Below, in pieces: positions 9,660-18,032 of a stretch of DNA of 64,000 nucleotides. Location of the stretch: NCBI GenBank assembly GCA_903921785.1, contig CAIXRH010000242.1, forward strand, positions 38,175 through 102,174. The letters run 5' to 3'. The notes under the pieces are model-generated. The model did no database searches, was not told where the DNA came from, and worked only from the letters and a program-made list of their open reading frames with translations. Both the position numbers and the translations under genes were made by a program. The first letter of the stretch is position 1. Every line of letters begins with the position of its first letter. The DNA comes from an uncultured Pseudomonadota bacterium. Its GTDB lineage: Bacteria; Myxococcota_A; UBA796; SXON01.

Positions 9660-10303
9660 TGGCGGCGCCGCGCGTCGCGGTGTGTTTCCACGGCTTCCTC
9701 CGCACCGGCGCCGCGATGTGGTGGGTCGCCCGCCGCCTCCGCGCCGCGGGCTGGGCCGATGTCGCGCTGCCCACCTTCGGCTACCACCTGCGCCCCATCG
9801 AGGCGAACGCCGAGGCCGCGGCGCGCTCCGTCCGCGACTTGCTCGCCCGGAACCCCGGCGCCGACCTCGATCTTGTCACCCACAGCTACGGCGGGGTGCT
9901 CGCCCGCGTCACCTGGGCGAGCCAGGAGCTGCCGCCGCTGCGCCGCGGGGTGCTGATCTCCCCGCCGAACCAGGGCGCCACCGCCGCCGAGCTGCTCCGG
10001 AAAGTGGTGCCGCTTCACCGCACCGGCTGGGATCCGTTCGGCCAGCTCCGGCCCGGCGTACCCGCCCATTGGCCGCTCCCGCCCGGCGAGATCGGCATCC
10101 TCACCGGCGGCACCGGCACGCCTCGCGGCATGAACCCCCTGCTCGGCGACGACAATGACGGCACCGTCCGGGTGGACGAAGCGCGCCACGACGGCGCCAC
10201 CGACTTCCTCGTGGTGCCGGTCCAGCACTCGCTCACGATCGTCGCCCCGAGCGTGCTCGACCAGGTGGTGGGGTTCCTGCAGAACGGGCGGTTCAGCGCC
10301 TGA
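9659..10303 (+). CDS. Alpha/beta-hydrolase, lipase-like
   Basis: This 214-residue hydrolase resembles small triacylglycerol lipases and esterases. The oxyanion-hole HG is at 11-12 (FHGFLRTGA). The nucleophile elbow is THSYGG, with S76. Likely acid and base residues are D164 or D167 (LLGDDNDGTV) and H190 (VPVQHSL). There is no signal peptide, so it should be cytoplasmic or a non-classical acyl hydrolase. The ATG at 9659 overlaps the TGA of the pentapeptide gene by one base, which fixes the start and points to translational coupling. Its last bases overlap the convergent DUF1905 gene. The substrate is unknown. Confidence 0.85.
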   Translation: MAAPRVAVCFHGFLRTGAAMWWVARRLRAAGWADVALPTFGYHLRPIEANAEAAARSVRDLLARNPGADLDLVTHSYGGVLARVTWASQELPPLRRGVLISPPNQGATAAELLRKVVPLHRTGWDPFGQLRPGVPAHWPLPPGEIGILTGGTGTPRGMNPLLGDDNDGTVRVDEARHDGATDFLVVPVQHSLTIVAPSVLDQVVGFLQNGRFSA

Positions 10304-10562
10304 TCGACACGTCGATCGTGATCGAGAGGCTCACGGCGTCGCCCTCGTGCTTTGCGCCGCGCACCCGCTTCGGCACCGCCAGCAGCACCCGCCCGGAGGC
10401 TTCGCGCCAAACGCTCGTCGCCCAGGTGTGGCCGTCCACCGTCGCGCGGACGGGGGTGCGCCCGAAGGGGCCGAGCACCGGGAGCGCGAGCTCGGCGGGT
10501 ACGTCCACGAAGAACCAGCCGTTGGGGCCGGGGTAGCGCCAGAGGGGGGCGGAGTAGGGCAT
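10293..10562 (-). CDS. DUF1905 domain protein
   Basis: An 89-residue protein that is a single DUF1905 domain. It shows the family's W-aromatic opening (PLWRYPGPNGWFFVDVP), a LGPFGRTPVRATVDG strand, and a LLAVPKRVRGAKHEGD turn ahead of a final beta strand. Such proteins form small beta-barrels of unknown function. An earlier TTG start at 10589 would add nine residues; I prefer ATG at 10562 because the added part is not conserved in my recollection. The gene is convergent with the lipase and overlaps its 3' end by 11 bases. Confidence 0.75.
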   Translation of the reverse strand: MPYSAPLWRYPGPNGWFFVDVPAELALPVLGPFGRTPVRATVDGHTWATSVWREASGRVLLAVPKRVRGAKHEGDAVSLSITIDVSIRR

Positions 10563-10606
10563 CCAGGGCACCGGTACCCCGACCGCCAATCCCGAGCCAG
10601 ACGGGG

Positions 10607-10612
10607 TACGCT
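10607..10612 (+). promoter_or_regulatory. Putative -10 box (TACGCT), near-leaderless start
   Basis: TACGCT lies six bases before the ATG at 10619, and no Shine-Dalgarno sequence is present. If this is a -10 box, transcription would begin at or within a few bases of the start codon. No convincing -35 is visible. It is one of a window-wide set. Confidence 0.5.
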
Positions 10613-10618
10613 CCCCGC

Positions 10619-11203
10619 ATGACTGCCGTGCGCCAACCCCGGCTGACCGTTGTCGAGTACCTCGCTTACGACCTCGCCCACGAAGGTCGCCATGAGTTCT
10701 ACAACGGGGAGGTCGTGGCGATGGCCGGCGGCTCGGAGGCGCACGCGCTGGTCACGATCAATCTCGCCGCCGCGCTGCGGGGTGCGCTCGCCTCGTCCGG
10801 CTGCCGGGTCTACAGCGGCGACCTTCGCGTCCGTACGGAAGAGCATGGAGCGTTCGTGTACCCGGACCTCACCGTGGTCTGCGGACCCTCGGTGCTCCTG
10901 CCCACGACGCCTCCCACCCTCACGAACCCGCGGTTGGTGGCGGAGGTGCTCTCCCCGTCCACCGCCGCACATGACCGCGGGGCGAAGGCGGCAAACTACC
11001 GACGCATCGTGTCACTGTCGGCCTACGTCCTCGTGGACATCGCGGAACGGCGGGTCGAGGCCCTCCACCGAGCCGAGGACGGCGTCTGGCGGCTCGCCGA
11101 GGCGCAGGGAGACGCGGAGCTCGACCTGACGCCGCTGGGGATCCGCCTGAAGCTGGCGGACATCTGGGCCGGGCTCGAGGACGTCGTCGAAGACGGGGGG
11201 TGA
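10619..11203 (+). CDS. Uma2 family (DUF820) nuclease-fold protein
   Basis: This 194-residue protein belongs to the Uma2/DUF820 family, which has a PD-(D/E)XK nuclease fold and no firm physiological role. Key parts are the N-terminal VVEYLAYD...RHEFYNGEVVAM, the strand VYPDLTVVCG with D83, and LVAEVLSPST with E109 followed by K123 and a Tyr (AKAANYRRI). These are the expected catalytic-site residues. ATG at 10619 is chosen because the family's N-terminus starts here and a TACGCT box lies six bases upstream. The stop overlaps the GTG start of the next gene, so the two are probably co-transcribed. Confidence 0.88.
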   Translation: MTAVRQPRLTVVEYLAYDLAHEGRHEFYNGEVVAMAGGSEAHALVTINLAAALRGALASSGCRVYSGDLRVRTEEHGAFVYPDLTVVCGPSVLLPTTPPTLTNPRLVAEVLSPSTAAHDRGAKAANYRRIVSLSAYVLVDIAERRVEALHRAEDGVWRLAEAQGDAELDLTPLGIRLKLADIWAGLEDVVEDGG

Positions 11204-11868
11204 GCGGAGGCATGCATCTGGATGCCCGCTGGAAGCTCGGCGTCGCTGCCGCCCTCCTCCTCGGATGGGCCCTGGCGTTCGAGGCGATCGCCGACGGCGG
11301 CGTCCTCCAGCCGAGGTCGCTGGATTCGTTCTGCCGCGTCGTCGTCGTGCTGCCCGCCGCGCTCGCGGTGGGCCTAGGGAATCCCCTCGGCCCCGGCCGC
11401 CGCCTCGCAAAGGTCAGTCTGCTCGCGGTGCTGCCCCTGCCTTGGCTGCACGGCCCGGCGGCGTGGGCTTCCGTCGTGCTCGCCGTGGTGTTCCTCGTCG
11501 TTGCCTGGGCGCGGACGCCTCGCCCGAAACCCGCCAGCTTCATCGTGGACGAGGTCGGCGTCCGCCGGCGGGACGGCGGGGCGCCCGCGGCGACGCTGCG
11601 TTGGGAGGAGCTTCGCGCCGTGCGCCTCCTCACCACCTCGGCCGGGCCCGCCGAGGACGTGTTCTGGGTCCTCCAGGGTGAGGTCACACTGGTGGTCCCA
11701 CAGGGCCAGTCCGGGGCGCTGCTGGATCACCTCGCGCGCCTCCCTCGCTTCGACTCCATGGCCGTGATCGCCGCGATGGGCTCCACGGACGACGCCGAGT
11801 TCCTGATCTGGGAGGGAGATCCCGGCGAAGCCCAGGTATGTCGCACCCCACTCGCGCCCCCGCGCTGA
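11200..11868 (+). CDS. Hypothetical membrane protein
   Basis: A 222-residue protein I do not recognise. Three or four hydrophobic segments occupy residues 15-32, 43-60, 70-85 and 87-104. A cytoplasmic-looking beta-rich domain follows (about 110-215) with ASFIVDEVGVRRRDGG, typical of PH-like domains found behind membrane spans in small bacterial proteins. The domain reading is inference. GTG at 11200 overlaps the Uma2 stop; ATG at 11212 is an alternative, but its GGAGG lies only one base away. It ends five bases from the convergent gene at 11873. Confidence 0.6.
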   Translation: MSGGMHLDARWKLGVAAALLLGWALAFEAIADGGVLQPRSLDSFCRVVVVLPAALAVGLGNPLGPGRRLAKVSLLAVLPLPWLHGPAAWASVVLAVVFLVVAWARTPRPKPASFIVDEVGVRRRDGGAPAATLRWEELRAVRLLTTSAGPAEDVFWVLQGEVTLVVPQGQSGALLDHLARLPRFDSMAVIAAMGSTDDAEFLIWEGDPGEAQVCRTPLAPPR

Positions 11869-11872
11869 CGCG

Positions 11873-12646
11873 TCACTTCCCCTTGGCCGCCGGCGCCGGC
11901 GCCGGCACCGGCAGATCGATCACCTTCCCGACGTCCACACCCAGCCGCCAATGGTCCCCGTCGAGGTACGCGACGCCGGCGCCGCCGACCGCTACGTCCG
12001 TCGCCGCGCCGAGCTGCGCGAGCGGCACCCCATCCCAGCGGTACCAGGTGGACGCGCCCGCCGCGGACGCCACGAAGGTCTCGGCGCTGGCCGCGAGCAC
12101 CCGATCCCCAGGCACCACCGCCAGGAAGTCGCCCGCCATCCGCCGCACGACCACTCCGCCGCTCTCGGGACACGCCACGCGGTCTACGGCGAGGAGGTGG
12201 CAGCCCCAGACCTGCGCGACCTGCGGCGGCAGCATCATCACGCCTCCGGGCGGCTGGAAGCCCCGCCCGGAGACCACCGCGCTGCCGGCGAGGATGTCGA
12301 CCAGATCGTCGCCGCGCACGCCCGGAATATCGGTGACCGCGCCGGTGGCGAGGTCCACCAGCCCCGCCTGCTGCATCCCCAACGCGTAGACCTTCCCCTC
12401 CCCCGCGTCGCGGAGGCCAAAGCGCCAGCTCACCGCGGGTTGCAGCGTGACCTGGAGCTTCCCGTGCTCCCAGACCTGCAGCGTGTCCTCACCCCCGACC
12501 ACCAGCCGGTCCCCGACCCACACCATCTGCTTCACCCCGGCCACCGCCGGGAAATGTTCGCGGAGCGTGCCATCCGCCCCCGCGACGAAGACCTCTTCGT
12601 GCCACACATAGGCGACGGCGTCAGCGCTCACGGCGGCGGCGATCAT
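11873..12646 (-). CDS. Hypothetical beta-rich (propeller-like) protein
   Basis: A 257-residue protein with repeating beta segments such as VAYVWHEEVFVAGADG, KVYALGMQQAGLVDLATG and RVLAASAETFVASAAG. These look like blades of a small WD/PQQ-type propeller. The C-terminus is a Pro/Ala tail (VPAPAPAAKGK). No signal peptide follows the chosen ATG at 12646. Longer starts up to 12796 would add about 50 Arg-rich residues unlike the rest, so they are rejected. A TACGAC box lies six bases before this ATG on the minus strand, consistent with the window's near-leaderless pattern. I do not recognise a family. Confidence 0.55.
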   Translation of the reverse strand: MIAAAVSADAVAYVWHEEVFVAGADGTLREHFPAVAGVKQMVWVGDRLVVGGEDTLQVWEHGKLQVTLQPAVSWRFGLRDAGEGKVYALGMQQAGLVDLATGAVTDIPGVRGDDLVDILAGSAVVSGRGFQPPGGVMMLPPQVAQVWGCHLLAVDRVACPESGGVVVRRMAGDFLAVVPGDRVLAASAETFVASAAGASTWYRWDGVPLAQLGAATDVAVGGAGVAYLDGDHWRLGVDVGKVIDLPVPAPAPAAKGK

Positions 12647-12776
12647 CCGGGCGTCGTAACCTGAAGGGTCCGCGGTGACGCCCGCGCGGCCGTCGCCCCG
12701 CCGCTTCGGCCAGCGCCACCCGTCACGGCAAAACCGTCTTCCTGGCGCCGCGATGAGCAGCTCCGAGCGCCCGTGT

Positions 12777-12805
12777 CCGGACCGTGATCCGCTCATCGCC
12801 CAGAT
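12777..12805 (+). repeat. Dispersed repeat family E, copy 2
   Basis: This repeats the element at 1161-1188 with two changes. It lies in the 238-base gap between two divergent genes. The remainder of the gap holds no evident gene. Confidence 0.5.
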
Positions 12806-12860
12806 CGGGCTGGGGATGGCTGTCCGCTGGCGTCCCGGTGGACCGGCACGCGGCGTGCTA

Positions 12861-12876
12861 AGGCGGCGCTCCGCCT
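12861..12876 (+). promoter_or_regulatory. Hairpin just before the oxidoreductase start codon
   Basis: AGGCGG, a CGCT loop, then CCGCCT form a perfect 6-bp stem ending eight bases before the ATG at 12885. There is no obvious Shine-Dalgarno sequence, so the hairpin occupies the place where ribosomes would load. It may modulate translation of the oxidoreductase operon; this is inference. Confidence 0.35.
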
Positions 12877-12884
12877 AGGTCCCC

Positions 12885-14561
12885 ATGAACTACGGCTTTG
12901 TGATCGACACCCGCTCGTGCATCGGCTGCCACGCCTGTTCGACGGCGTGCAAGTCCGAGAACGACGTGCCGCTCGGGGTGAACCGCACCTGGGTGAAGTA
13001 CACCGAGCAGGGGCAGTTCCCCGACGTTCGGCGCTCCTTCCAGGTGACGCGCTGCAACCACTGCGCGAACCCGCCGTGCGTGCGCATCTGCCCGGTCTCG
13101 GCGATGTACCAGCGGAAGGACGGGATCGTCGAGTTCAACGGGGATAGTTGTATCGGCTGCAAGGGCTGCTTGCAGGCTTGCCCTTACGACGCGATCTACA
13201 TCGACCCCGACTCGGGCACCGCGGCCAAGTGCCACTTCTGCGGCCACCGGGTGGAGCAGGGCCTGGAGCCCGCGTGCGTGGTCGTCTGTCCCACCCACTC
13301 GATCATCGCCGGCGACATCGACGATCCGAAGAGCGAGATCGCCCGGGTGCTCGCCAAGAACAACACCACGGTCCGCAAGCCGGAGCAGGGCACGGCGCCC
13401 AAGCTCTTCTACGTAGACGGCAACGCGCTCTCGCTCCACCCCACCGCGCTGCCGCGCGAGCCGCTCGGCACCATGATGGTCGACGTGCTCGACGCCCACG
13501 GCCACAACCCCTCCCCGGGGTACGCAGAGGCCGCGAAGTACGAGGTGAAGCTCCGCTTTGGCGAGGAGGAATACGCCCCGGCGAACGTGGGTTCACCCAC
13601 GCGCGAACCCGCCGAGCAGGGCGTGCCTTCCGGCGGGCCGATCACGGTCGCGGCGGGCCGGTTTGCGGGGCAGATGACCGCGCAGGTGGCCCACACCGCG
13701 TGGCACAAGATTCCCTGGCACTGGCAGGTCCCGGCGTACCTCGTCACCAAGTCCCTGGGGACCGGGGTCTTCCTGGCGCTGGCCGCGCTCACCCTGTTCG
13801 ACCTCGGGAATCCCCCCAAGGCGCGCGTCGCGCTCGGCGTGCTGGGCATCGTCGCCACGCTCGTCACCACCGGCCTCCTGGTCGGGGACCTGGAGCGGCC
13901 GGAGCGTTTCCTCCGCATCCTCACCCGGCCCCAGTGGAAGAGCTGGCTGGTCCGAGGCGCCTTCCTGCTCATCGGGTTCTCGATCGTGGCCACGGCGATC
14001 CTCGGGGTCGATGCGGGGCGCCTCCTCGGCTTCGCCGCGCCCGCCGCGCTCGACACCGCCCTCGCCGTCCTCGTCACCCCGCTCGCCATCGGCGCCGCCA
14101 CCTATACCGCGTGGCTGTTCGCCCAGTGTGAAGGCCGGGATCTCTGGCAGAGCCCCGTCCTCGCCCCCCAGTTGTTCGTCCATGCCATCCTCGGCGGCGC
14201 GGCCGGGCTGCTGATCGTCGCGCCCTTCTTCCCGAGCACCAGCCTCCTCGGCCTCGGCGCCTGGACGCTCGTGGCCGCCCTGGCCGTGAACGCCGGCTTG
14301 CTCCTCTTCGGGGAGTTCGGCGTGGCGCACCCCACCGAGCTCGCGGCCCGCGCGGCGAAGGCGATCACCCACGGGAAATACCGGCGGCAGTTCTGGGGCG
14401 GGGCGGTCCTGATCGGCCACCTCGTGCCGCTCCTGCTCCTCATGGTTCCCGCGCCGTTCGCCGCCTGGCTCGGCGCCCTCGCTGGCGTCCTCGCCCTGGT
14501 GGGCATGTTCGCCCACGAGCACGCGTTCGTGATGGCCCCCCAAGAACTCCCCAACTCCTGA
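12885..14561 (+). CDS. Fused 4Fe-4S ferredoxin subunit and NrfD-type membrane subunit
   Basis: A 558-residue fusion of two subunits normally encoded separately. Residues 1-185 form a DmsB/NrfC-like electron-transfer unit with four cysteine groups (CIGCHACSTAC, CNHCANPPC, CIGCKGCLQAC and CHFCGH...C), enough for four [4Fe-4S] clusters. A linker to about 265 leads to an NrfD/PsrC-like part (270-555) with about eight membrane spans and the signature DLERPERFLRILTRPQWKSW. It should pass electrons between the catalytic subunit encoded next (eight-base gap) and the quinone pool. There is no Tat or Sec signal before the iron-sulfur part, so the clusters probably face the cytoplasm. ATG at 12885 fits the family N-terminus. 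Confidence 0.9.
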   Translation: MNYGFVIDTRSCIGCHACSTACKSENDVPLGVNRTWVKYTEQGQFPDVRRSFQVTRCNHCANPPCVRICPVSAMYQRKDGIVEFNGDSCIGCKGCLQACPYDAIYIDPDSGTAAKCHFCGHRVEQGLEPACVVVCPTHSIIAGDIDDPKSEIARVLAKNNTTVRKPEQGTAPKLFYVDGNALSLHPTALPREPLGTMMVDVLDAHGHNPSPGYAEAAKYEVKLRFGEEEYAPANVGSPTREPAEQGVPSGGPITVAAGRFAGQMTAQVAHTAWHKIPWHWQVPAYLVTKSLGTGVFLALAALTLFDLGNPPKARVALGVLGIVATLVTTGLLVGDLERPERFLRILTRPQWKSWLVRGAFLLIGFSIVATAILGVDAGRLLGFAAPAALDTALAVLVTPLAIGAATYTAWLFAQCEGRDLWQSPVLAPQLFVHAILGGAAGLLIVAPFFPSTSLLGLGAWTLVAALAVNAGLLLFGEFGVAHPTELAARAAKAITHGKYRRQFWGGAVLIGHLVPLLLLMVPAPFAAWLGALAGVLALVGMFAHEHAFVMAPQELPNS

Positions 14562-14569
14562 GGCGCGCC

Positions 14570-17500
14570 ATGCCGAACTCTCCCCTCGAGCGTTTCCTCG
14601 CGTCCATGCTCGGCCTCAAGCGGGCGCCCGCGCCGGTCCCCGCCGCAGCCGAGACCAACGTCGCCGGCGTGTCGATGCCCGCCTACGGCCTCTCCGAGCG
14701 GCCGCCGGTGAAACTGACCGAGGTCCGGCAGGAAGATGGCCGGCTCTCCCAGTACCCCCCCCCGCAGACCTGGGAGGACTGGGTGGAGTACGACGGCAAG
14801 GCCTGGCCCGACCGCGTGCCCCGCCGCTACACCCTCGTGCCGACGATCTGCTTCAACTGCGAGAGCGCCTGCGGCCTCCTCGCGTACGTGGACAAGACCA
14901 CCTTCGAGGTGCGGAAGTTCGAGGGCAACCCGGCGCACCCCGGGAGCCGCGGCCGCAACTGCGCCAAGGGCCCCGCCACCCACAACCAGACCTACGACCC
15001 CGAGCGCATCCTCTACCCGCTCAAACGGGTCGGCAAACGCGGCGAAGGCAAGTGGGAGCGGGTGAGCTGGGAGGCGGCGCTCGCGGACATCGCCGGGCGC
15101 ATGCGCGAGAGCCGTTCTCGGCGAAAGACCGGGATCATGTACCACGTGGGCCGCCCTGGCGAAGACCACTACACCAACCGCATCATCCAGGCCTGGGGGG
15201 TGGACGGCCACAACTCCCACACCAACATCTGCTCGGCCGCGTCGCGCGCCGGGTACGCGCTCTGGTCCGGGGCCGACCGCCCGAGCCCGGATCACGCGAA
15301 CGCCCGGTGTGTCCTGCTCATCTCCTCGCACCTGGAGACCGGCCACTACTTCAACCCGCACGCCCAGCGGATCATCGAGGCGAAGATGAACGGGGCGAAG
15401 ATCGTCACGCTCGATCCTCGCCTCTCGAACACCGCGTCCAAGAGCGACGTGTGGCTGCCCACCTGGCCGGGCAGCGAGATGATCGTGCTGCTCGCCATCG
15501 CCAACCACCTCCTGAGCACCGGGCAGTGGGACCGCGAGTTCGTCCGCCGCTGGGTGAATTGGCGGACGTTCCTGGCCGAAGGCGCGGAGACGGTCCGCAG
15601 CAGCCCGCTCCCCGAGGCGCAGAAGGCCCGGGTGCTGGCGGCGCTCCCCGCCCCCGGCGCGGAGCTCACGTTCGAGGCGTTCGAGGCCGCGCTCAAGGCG
15701 CTCTACGCCGGCTTCACCTTCGAGGTGGCGGCGGAGGCCAGCCAGGTGGACGCGGCGCGGATCGAAGAAGCCGCCCGCTGCGTGGCCCAGGCCGGCAGCC
15801 GGCTCTCGGCGCACGTCTGGCGCGCGGCCAGCATGGGCAACCGCGGCGGCTGGCAGGTCGCGCGGTGCCTGTTCTTCCTCAACGTGCTCACGGGCAGCGT
15901 CGGCACCGTGGGCGGCACGAGCCTGAACAACTGGAACAAGTTCGTCCCCAAGGCCTTCAAGACGCCCCCGGCGTTCTCGGCCTGGAACGAGCTGCACCTC
16001 CCCCATGAGTTCCCGCTCGCGATGTACGAGATGTCGTTCCTCCTCCCGCACTTCCTCGACGAGGGCCGCGGCGAAGTCGACGTGTACTTCACCCGCGTCT
16101 ACAACCCGATGTGGATCAACCCCGACGGGTTCATGTGGCTCGAGGCGCTCCGCGACGAGTCCAAGGTGAAGTGCCACGTGGCGCTGACCCCCACCTGGAA
16201 CGAGTCGGCGTGGTTCGCGGACTACGTGCTCCCCATGGGTCATGCGGGGGAACGTCACGACGTGATGAGTCAAGAAACGCACTCGGGCATGTGGATCGGC
16301 TTCCGCCAGCCGGTGCGCCGGGTGGCGATGGAGCGCGCCGGCAAGGCTGTGCGCCGCACCTACGAAGCCAACCCCGGAGAGGTGTGGGAGGAGGCCGAGT
16401 TCTGGGTGGACCTCACCTGGGCGATGGACCCCGACGGCAGCCTCGGCGTCCGCCAGTGGGTGGAGAGCGTCCGGCACCCCGGCGAGCCCGTCTCGCAGGA
16501 CGAATACTGGGCCTGGCTCTTCGAGAACAGCGTGCCCGGGCTCCCGGAGGCGGCGAAGAAGGAGGGTCTCTCGCCGCTCGGGTACATGCGCAAGTACGGG
16601 GCGTTCGAGGTGAAGGCCAGCAACTACCTCCCGTACGAGGCGAAGGCCGCCGGGGAGGTCGCGAAGACCGACGCCGAGGGCGTGGCGTTCGACGCCGCGG
16701 GCAACCGCCTGGGCGTGGTGGTGGACGGCGTGCTGCGGGCGGGCTTCGGAACTCCGAGCGGCAAGCTCGAGTTCTTCAGCCCCACCCTGCGCGACTGGGG
16801 CTGGCCGGAGCTCGATCGGGTGCTCCCGTGGACGCTCGGCAGCCACGTGGCGCCCGAGGAGATCGACCGGTCGAAGGGGGAGATGATCCTCCTCCCCAAC
16901 TTCCGCCTGCCCCACCTCATCCACACCCGCAGCGCCAACTCCAAGTGGCTCTACGAGATCGGCCACAACAACCCGGTGTGGATCCACCCGGAGGACGCCG
17001 CCCGCATCGGCGTGCGCACCGGCGAGCTCCTGCGGGTGGAGACGGAGATCGGCTGGTTCATCGACCGCGCCTGGGTCACCGAGGGCATCAAGCCGGGCAT
17101 CGTGGCGATGAGCCACCACCTCGGCCGCTGGCGCCTCCAGGACGACATCGGGGGAAACAAGGGCACCACCGCGCTGGCGAGCCTCGCGGAGGACGGCAAC
17201 GGCGGCCACACGCTGCGGATGCTCGAGGGCGCGAAGGCCTGGGACGGCCCCGATCCCGACACCGCCCGCATCTGGTGGAAAGACGTAGGCGTACACCAGA
17301 ACCTCACCCACGCGGTGCAGCCCGATCCGGTCAGCGGCGCGCAGTGTTGGCTCCAGAAGGCGCTCTCGGTGCGCAAGGCGCTGCCGACGGAGCGCCACGG
17401 CGACGTCTACGTGGACACCCGGAAGAGCCGCGACCTCTACCACCGGTGGATGGCGCTCTCCCGCTCCGCCGTGGACCACAGCCCCAACGGCGAGCGCCGG

Positions 17501-17590
17501 CCGTTCTGGCTGAACCGCCCGCTCAAGCCCCTCCGCGCGGCCTACGCCTTGCCAGAAGAGCCTTTTGGACGAGGCGGGATCAAGGGGTAG
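14570..17590 (+). CDS. Molybdopterin oxidoreductase, DMSO reductase family catalytic subunit
   Basis: A 1,006-residue molybdenum/tungsten bis-MGD enzyme. The N-terminal [4Fe-4S] site is C94, C97, C101 and C131 (CFNCESACG...NCAKG). The likely metal ligand is C221 in HTNICSAASRAGY, as in polysulfide, thiosulfate, arsenate or sulfite-type enzymes rather than DMSO reductase itself. Molybdopterin-binding stretches such as VTLDPRLSNTASKSD and the C-terminal NPVWIHPEDAARIGVRTGE follow. No twin-arginine signal is present, unlike periplasmic reductases. With the fused partner upstream this resembles cytoplasm-facing systems such as SoeABC sulfite dehydrogenase, though the substrate cannot be fixed. 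The gene follows its partner after eight bases. Confidence 0.88.
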   Translation: MPNSPLERFLASMLGLKRAPAPVPAAAETNVAGVSMPAYGLSERPPVKLTEVRQEDGRLSQYPPPQTWEDWVEYDGKAWPDRVPRRYTLVPTICFNCESACGLLAYVDKTTFEVRKFEGNPAHPGSRGRNCAKGPATHNQTYDPERILYPLKRVGKRGEGKWERVSWEAALADIAGRMRESRSRRKTGIMYHVGRPGEDHYTNRIIQAWGVDGHNSHTNICSAASRAGYALWSGADRPSPDHANARCVLLISSHLETGHYFNPHAQRIIEAKMNGAKIVTLDPRLSNTASKSDVWLPTWPGSEMIVLLAIANHLLSTGQWDREFVRRWVNWRTFLAEGAETVRSSPLPEAQKARVLAALPAPGAELTFEAFEAALKALYAGFTFEVAAEASQVDAARIEEAARCVAQAGSRLSAHVWRAASMGNRGGWQVARCLFFLNVLTGSVGTVGGTSLNNWNKFVPKAFKTPPAFSAWNELHLPHEFPLAMYEMSFLLPHFLDEGRGEVDVYFTRVYNPMWINPDGFMWLEALRDESKVKCHVALTPTWNESAWFADYVLPMGHAGERHDVMSQETHSGMWIGFRQPVRRVAMERAGKAVRRTYEANPGEVWEEAEFWVDLTWAMDPDGSLGVRQWVESVRHPGEPVSQDEYWAWLFENSVPGLPEAAKKEGLSPLGYMRKYGAFEVKASNYLPYEAKAAGEVAKTDAEGVAFDAAGNRLGVVVDGVLRAGFGTPSGKLEFFSPTLRDWGWPELDRVLPWTLGSHVAPEEIDRSKGEMILLPNFRLPHLIHTRSANSKWLYEIGHNNPVWIHPEDAARIGVRTGELLRVETEIGWFIDRAWVTEGIKPGIVAMSHHLGRWRLQDDIGGNKGTTALASLAEDGNGGHTLRMLEGAKAWDGPDPDTARIWWKDVGVHQNLTHAVQPDPVSGAQCWLQKALSVRKALPTERHGDVYVDTRKSRDLYHRWMALSRSAVDHSPNGERRPFWLNRPLKPLRAAYALPEEPFGRGGIKG

Positions 17591-17675
17591 GCGGGCAAGC
17601 CTCCGCGGGCGCTCGCCGCCGGGTGCTCCCGCACCCCCGAGATCGTGGCTGGCGGGGCCAGGGGCGCCGCTGCGA

Positions 17676-17681
17676 TACCTT
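17676..17681 (+). promoter_or_regulatory. Putative -10 box (TACCTT), near-leaderless start
   Basis: TACCTT is six bases before the ATG at 17688. No ribosome binding site is present. It belongs to the window-wide TANNNT set and decides the start of the small gene that follows. Confidence 0.45.
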
Positions 17682-17687
17682 CCGCAG

Positions 17688-17945
17688 ATGGACACCTCCA
17701 CCTTCCTAGCGGCGCTCACGACGCAACTCCGGGCGGCCGCCGCCTCGGGAGCGACCCAGCTGACCGTCGTGGCCGGCGAGCTCCACCGGAAGGTGGGCGG
17801 CTACCCGAAGGCGGGCCACCGGATGCCGACGTGCTGCGACGTGATGCGCGCGGCGATGCGCCCCGGTGACGAGGTCGTGCGGGAGCCGCCGAAGGGGAAG
17901 GGCGCCACGCTGACGATCCGCTACCGGCTGCCCCGTTCGGGCTGA
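17688..17945 (+). CDS. Small conserved hypothetical protein
   Basis: An 85-residue cytoplasmic protein. Residues 20-80 contain LTVVAGELHRKVGGYPKAGHRMPTC, a DVMRAAMRPGDE helix and a basic PPKGKGATLTIRYRLPR end. I recall closely similar small proteins in other bacteria, sometimes near nuclease genes, but know no function for them. The Gly/His/Cys-rich centre might bind metal or nucleic acid; this is inference. ATG at 17688 is preferred because a TACCTT box precedes it and the upstream frame is low-complexity. Confidence 0.65.
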   Translation: MDTSTFLAALTTQLRAAAASGATQLTVVAGELHRKVGGYPKAGHRMPTCCDVMRAAMRPGDEVVREPPKGKGATLTIRYRLPRSG

Positions 17946-17960
17946 CCGCTGGCGACGCGC

Positions 17961-17993
17961 CGCCGACGGTCCGAACTGGCTCGCCGACGGTCC
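17961..17993 (+). repeat. Pair of 12-base direct repeats upstream of a small gene
   Basis: CGCCGACGGTCC occurs at 17961-17972 and again at 17982-17993, repeating every 21 bases, two helical turns. It lies 40-70 bases before the start at 18033. Such spacing would suit a dimeric regulator, but it could be chance in GC-rich DNA. Confidence 0.3.
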
Positions 17994-18021
17994 TGTCCCG
18001 CCGAGAGGGGGGACCACAAGC

Positions 18022-18027
18022 TACGTT
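18022..18027 (+). promoter_or_regulatory. Putative -10 box (TACGTT), near-leaderless start
   Basis: TACGTT lies five bases before the ATG at 18033. No Shine-Dalgarno sequence is visible. It is a member of the window-wide set. Confidence 0.45.
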
Positions 18028-18032
18028 CCCGA

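Noticed and set aside
14102..17719. Long open frame of 1,205 codons on the minus strand
   Set aside because: It runs antisense to the molybdopterin enzyme, whose motifs are complete; the antisense product has no recognisable features.
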